From assembly GCA_917880885.1 (NCBI GenBank), contig OU862927.1:19733450-19797449 (forward strand): DNA of 64,000 bases. Reading direction: 5' to 3'. The notes beneath the pieces were generated by a model. The model was not told the origin of the DNA. It saw only the letters and a list, made by a program, of their open reading frames with translations, and made no database searches. Source of the DNA: Limnephilus marmoratus (taxonomy: Eukaryota > Arthropoda > Insecta > Trichoptera > Limnephilidae). The first letter of the stretch is position 1. Every line of letters begins with the position of its first letter. A program made the translations under genes and the position numbers. Shown here piece by piece: positions 60,277-64,000 of this stretch.

Positions 60277-61290
60277 TTTTTTTTTACATAACTCCACACA
60301 GGAGGCCCTGAGGAAAATAGTTTCCCTCAGGGCCTATGTCATCTGGGATGCTGTGTGGAGGGTCTTTTTGAGGAGAGGAAGGAATGAACATTGGTCTTGA
60401 AGAGACCCATGTTGTAGGAAGGACGAAACACAGAGGCCGGCAAATCATTCTACAGCCGAGCTGTTGAACACAAGAACGAGTCGAAGAAACGACCCGTTCT
60501 CATGTGACAAATGTCAACTGTGTACAAATGTTGGGCACGCATTTGGCGTGTTTCCCGACTATGCACCGGTGCCGAAGGGATCAATGATGCTAGTTCCTCG
60601 GAGCATCTTCCATTGTAATACCGGTAGAACAAGGATAGCATTCCCACTCGACGCCTGTGCTCTAAAGATTGCACTCCGTCTGTTAAGATGGGAGAATCTA
60701 TCAAACGGACTGCCCGTTTCTGCACAGAGTCGAGGGTATTTTTCAGGTATTTTGGAGCTCCAGACCAGAGGTGGCTGCCAAATTCAACCGTGGGGCGCAC
60801 TTGCGATTTGTACAGGGTTAGCAGTTGTGTACTATTAAAGTATCTGCGGGCCCTGTACAGTACGCCCAGTTTTTGGGAGGCTAACTTTACTCTGGCTTCG
60901 ATGGAGCCCCCATACCTGAGCTGGTCACTTAACACCAAGCAAATCAATGGAGGGCCTGTTCGGAAGATTGCTTCCGTTGAAAGAGACAAGATTTTCATTT
61001 CTTTCCCTTTTAGACGTAATCAGACAAGATTGGGTCTTTGAAACATTAAATTCAACGAGATTATTTTTACCGCAAGAGAAAACACTCTCGAGGTAACCGT
61101 CCATTCTTTGCTTCAAAGCCTTACGAGCTGTTGGAGTTTGTGAGCCCTTTGGGGGCTTGTCAAACAAAAAGCTATCATGAACTATACTGTCATCCGCGTA
61201 ACAATGAATTGGTGCACATGACAAAAGGTCGTTGATGTGCAACAAAAACAAAGTCGGAGACAGAACCGATCCCTGTGGGACGCCAGCATT
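60277..61290 (-). mobile_element. LINE-Z, longest copy (reverse transcriptase C-half)
   Basis: On the minus strand it starts at AGVPQGSVLSPTLFLLHINDLL and CYADDSIV (catalytic YADD) and continues with FNVSKTQSCLITSKR. After a frameshift near 60930 it continues DQLRYGGSIEARVKLASQKLGVLYRARRYF, SQVRPTVEFGSHLWSG, RRRVGMLSLFYRYYNGRC and HMRTGRFFDSF. The 3' end has the two-tier hairpin (60290-60360) and a poly(A) run (T-run at 60269-60284). 5'-truncated at the PQGS block. Confidence 0.85.
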
Positions 61291-61339
61291 TAAGATTTAT
61301 GAAGATTTTAGGTTTCAGAAGTTCCGCAGATCAGGGTAC

Positions 61340-61576
61340 CTAGCATGGTCGATCGATGTAGGTTTTATCGAAAATGTCGGTAACTTTTAATCGCTCCTGA
61401 GCACGACTGCAGGCCGCTATCGAACAAATGCCAGTTCACGTCAAATAAATTAGAAATTAGGAATCCTGAGTCGTTGTGAACTGTTATTTGTTCGTTAGCG
61501 GCCTGCAGTCGTGCTCGGGAGCGTTGAGAAGTTACCGACATTTTCGATAAAACCTATATCGATCGACCATGCAAGA
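61340..61576. mobile_element. Palindromic MITE Q, copy 2
   Basis: The arms 61345-61418 and 61499-61572 are inverse over about 73 bases (CATGGTCGATCGAT, AGGTTTTATCGAAAATGTCG, CGAGCACGACTGCAGGCC) with few mismatches. The middle also pairs (GTTCACGTC/GTTGTGAAC). No coding capacity. Confidence 0.8.
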
Positions 61577-61689
61577 TGCCCAGAACTTGCATGGAACTTG
61601 CCTTCAGTCTGGAAGGACGTCTGTCCTCGAAAGTATTATTATTCGTCTAATTACAATAAACAATTAAACAGTCACTGTGTTTTTTTTAC

Positions 61690-62050
61690 ATTAGTTCCAC
61701 ACAGAAGAAAAATAATTCCCCTCAAAGCCTATGTCATCTTTGCGGATGCTGTGTGGATGGTCTTTTTAGTAAAGGAAGGAGAGGAGGTTCGGGGAAGGAA
61801 AATGGTATGAGGTGAAAAGGAATCTGGGGGTCAGTGTGTCCAGGAATGAGGGACGTAATAATCCCTCCCACTGCGGTGCAAGGCGATTTTTTGAGAGAGT
61901 TCGGCTGTAAAAGTCAAAGGGGCTCCCTCTACCACTCTCTCCCGATCCGGCCTGCCATGCAGCTAATGGACAGATCCGCCAAGACCTGGACAAACCTCAT
62001 CCCATGACCCCGGGCACACCTGCTAAATCACCAAAGGTAGCGAACCACCC
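61690..62050 (-). mobile_element. SINE-B copy, first of a tandem pair
   Basis: In antisense: tail (TTAGTTCCACACAGAAGAAA, CTATGTCATC, GATGCTGTGTGGATGG), body (GTCAGTGTGTCCAGGAATGA, CTCTCCCGATCCGGCCTGCC) and TAGCGAACCACCC, where it joins the next copy. Confidence 0.75.
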
Positions 62051-62395
62051 TGCTGTGTGGAGGATATTTTTAGTAAAGGAAGGAGAGGAGGTTCGGGAAA
62101 GGAAAATGGTACTAGGAATGGGTAGGAATCTGGGGGGCAGTGTGTCCAGAAGTGAGGGACGTGATAATCCCTCCCACTGCGGTGCAAGGCGATGTTTTGA
62201 GAGAGTTCGGCTGGAGAAGTTAAAGGGGCTCCCTCAACCACTCTCTCCCGATCCGGCCTGCCATGCAGCTGATGTGCAGATCCGCCAAGACCCGGACAAA
62301 CCTCATCCCATGAACACGGGCACCCCTGCTAAGTCACCAAACGTTGCGAAACACTTGGGGTGACCTATGGCAGAGGTGTTGGTTATCCAATAAAA
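62051..62395 (-). mobile_element. SINE-B copy, second of a tandem pair
   Basis: It begins with TGCTGTGTGGAGGATATTTT, i.e. at the position equal to 61747 of the first copy, so the tandem unit is 304 bp. It continues to TGACCTATGGCAGAGGTGTT and GGTTATCCAATAAAATG. The two copies are about 90 percent alike by eye. Confidence 0.75.
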
Positions 62396-62515
62396 TGTTA
62401 AGAACCTTCTAACTATTATTTCATTCTAAAATTCCTATGATTTATAAGGATAATAAGTACCTACTGGAGAATACAGGTCCCAGCACTTTCGTGGCGGAGT
62501 TTGAAGTTTGCAGTG

Positions 62516-62582
62516 AAAGCTCAGTTGTTAAAGCAGGAGCCGGATTAGCAAAAAATCCGGCGATCAAATCCCAACAGCGACA
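62516..62582 (+). repeat. Decayed tRNA-like sequence
   Basis: AGCTCAGTTGTTAAAGCAGG (A box), the stem CCGGATT...AATCCGG around the anticodon loop, and GATCAAATCCC (B box with one change). The acceptor does not pair, so it is a SINE head or pseudogene. Confidence 0.5.
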
Positions 62583-63105
62583 AGTACCTAAATGCATGGA
62601 ATAAAGAAGATTAATACCATAATAATTAAAAGTATGTATAAAATTTCTCACTATTCTTTTTAAGGGCCCGCAACCCGGATTTGTACCGATTTCTTACATA
62701 GTTCCCTTAAACACGATAAGTTTTAAAGCTCTTAAAAATATATATGTTATTTTTGAAGATAATATCTAGACTTTGCCCGCGCCGAAACGCAAATTATATA
62801 AAATCCCCTCGAAAAAAAAAAATCGCAAAGTATGCTCCAAAAATCTTATTAACACGTTTGTTTCAGTTATTTTACAAGTTATATGTATGAAAAAATTCAC
62901 AGTGTTTCTTCAAATGCTGTTTAAGATAATGCCCGTGAGATTTTTGCTCTATTTTAAACGAGTCGTGTTTTATTAAACATTTTCGCAATTTTCGCATCGA
63001 TTTTGTCGCTGTAAATGTTAGCGCTCTCCTCTAACATTCGTAATTTCGTATCTCTCCATCTTCTTCTTTTCGGGCCCGGTTGCAGAGCCTTAATGCACCA
63101 GATTT
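62583..63105. other. Unassigned AT-rich sequence
   Basis: No gene or repeat recognised. Confidence 0.3.
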
Positions 63106-63109
63106 AAAT

Positions 63110-63610
63110 GTCCGGGTTAAATTTTCCCCACAGGAAAAACTAAACCCTTTCACACACTTCCTCAAGTGATCATCTAGTTAATTCACGCTATGCAATTGCA
63201 CCATATAAGTATAATAAATACAAAACAATACGAGAACAACATGTCAACCTGCCAGAGACCAAATGGGAAAATAATTCACCGACTCCAGATATTTTCATAT
63301 CAGAGTGTTCGGCACTGTGGAACTCCTAATCGGACCTATAAATCCTACTGATCACTCAATATGTATTTAAAATGACTGATTTTTGCATTTTTATATATAA
63401 ATTCTTTGACAAATCTAATATGCCAAAATTTTGAATGAGAGAGTTAGGTATAATGCCAGTAGCCGAAATAACAAATGGTATTATTTTTATAGTCTGAGAA
63501 TGCCAAAGTCTTTTAATCTCATTTCCTAAATATATATATTTTCTTATTTTTTCAGAAACAGAATTTTGAATATTACGAATTATTATTTTTATTATTATGT
63601 ACATACTCGC
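63110..63610 (-). pseudogene. LINE ORF2 C-terminal relic, copy 2
   Basis: The minus-strand frame 63604-63356 reads EKIRKYIYLGNEIKRLWHSQ, IIPFVISATGIIPNSL and KMQKSVILNTY, the C-terminal block also present at 5730-6240. The downstream non-coding parts are likewise shared. It is a relic without RT domain. Confidence 0.65.
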
Positions 63611-63910
63611 GTATTACAAGCACACACATTATAAGTTGGTAAGGGATCTTCAAAATGTATTGCAAATATTTTGTTAATTTGGAACGCCAAAATAATCTTA
63701 CACGATTCGATTTTTAATTCCGTGAAAAACGATAAGAGCTTATTTCGCAAACTTCTCATCCTAAATAATACGTCTAGAATCTAGATTTTGCACTAGCAAA
63801 AACGACCAAAAAGTCGAACATCTGATTTATCTCAGATTCAAAACCCGTTTTAGGCATCGTAATAAGGTGTATTATAAAGATGTAAAAATTGAAGACGACG
63901 TGTTACTTTT

Positions 63911-64000
63911 TTTTTTTTACATAACTCCACACAGGAGGCCCTGAGGAAAATAACTTCCCTCAGGGCCTATGTCATCTTTGAAGGTGCTGTGTGGAGGGTC
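63911..64000 (-). mobile_element. LINE-Z or SINE-B 3' end, cut by window edge
   Basis: T-run, then outer stem CTCCACACAG (63925)/CTGTGTGGAG (63987) and inner stem GGCCCTGAGG/CCCTCAGGGCC. This is the intact two-tier terminal hairpin shared by LINE-Z and SINE-B. The body lies beyond the window. Confidence 0.75.

Overview
This is a eukaryotic, intron-bearing, AT-rich genome segment from an arthropod, most likely an insect. It carries CR1/Jockey-type and RTE-type non-LTR retrotransposons (LINEs), tRNA-derived SINEs, mariner, pogo, hAT and piggyBac-type DNA elements and Helitron-like ends. The Helitron-like ends (starting near TAATATTATAAA, ending in CTAGT) resemble those of moths and butterflies, but I cannot fix the order. 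There is no operon structure, rRNA or CRISPR array.

Host genes are almost absent. Two loci look like real host coding sequence. At 5.4-5.7 kb there is a tiny secreted-peptide gene, or first exon, with a TATA box, initiator, short leader, signal peptide and splice donor or poly(A) signal. At 49.9-50.9 kb there is a 344-codon open frame that starts exactly at a splice acceptor and contains no ATG. It reads as the terminal exon of a secreted, acidic, Ser/Asn/Asp-rich repeat protein. A GC-rich block near 21.9-22.1 kb with RFX- and YY1-like sites looks like a promoter.

The rest is a layered record of transposition. Left part (1-15 kb): old LINE and SINE relics, a LINE 3' end (4.2-5.1 kb), then an intact two-ORF CR1/Jockey-group LINE (7.8-12.3 kb), a foldback element (13.1-13.4 kb) and Helitron-like pieces. 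15-31 kb: a Penelope GIY-YIG fragment, many copies of two SINE-like families (called SINE-A and SINE-B here), a hAT element with an 8-bp target duplication that holds an internally deleted mariner, and LINE tails. 31-36 kb: small inverted-repeat elements, LINE 3' ends and Helitron-like sequence. 36.7-41 kb: an RTE element split by a pogo-type transposon, itself carrying a LINE and a piggyBac-like element that contains another LINE; a 67-bp LINE tail also sits in the RTE. 42.3-43.2 kb: a 109-bp satellite. 45-47.5 kb: a mariner deletion derivative and an element whose 161-bp inverted repeats each contain a tRNA-like sequence. 52-54 kb: a mariner element interrupted by a 160-bp element interrupted by a LINE. 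54-64 kb: RTE and LINE fragments, two palindromic MITE families and a tandem SINE-B pair.

Two themes connect the parts. Nearly every LINE family here ends in a short stem-loop just before its tail, and SINE-B carries the same two-tier 3' hairpin as one LINE family (LINE-Z), as expected if SINE-B is copied by that LINE's reverse transcriptase.
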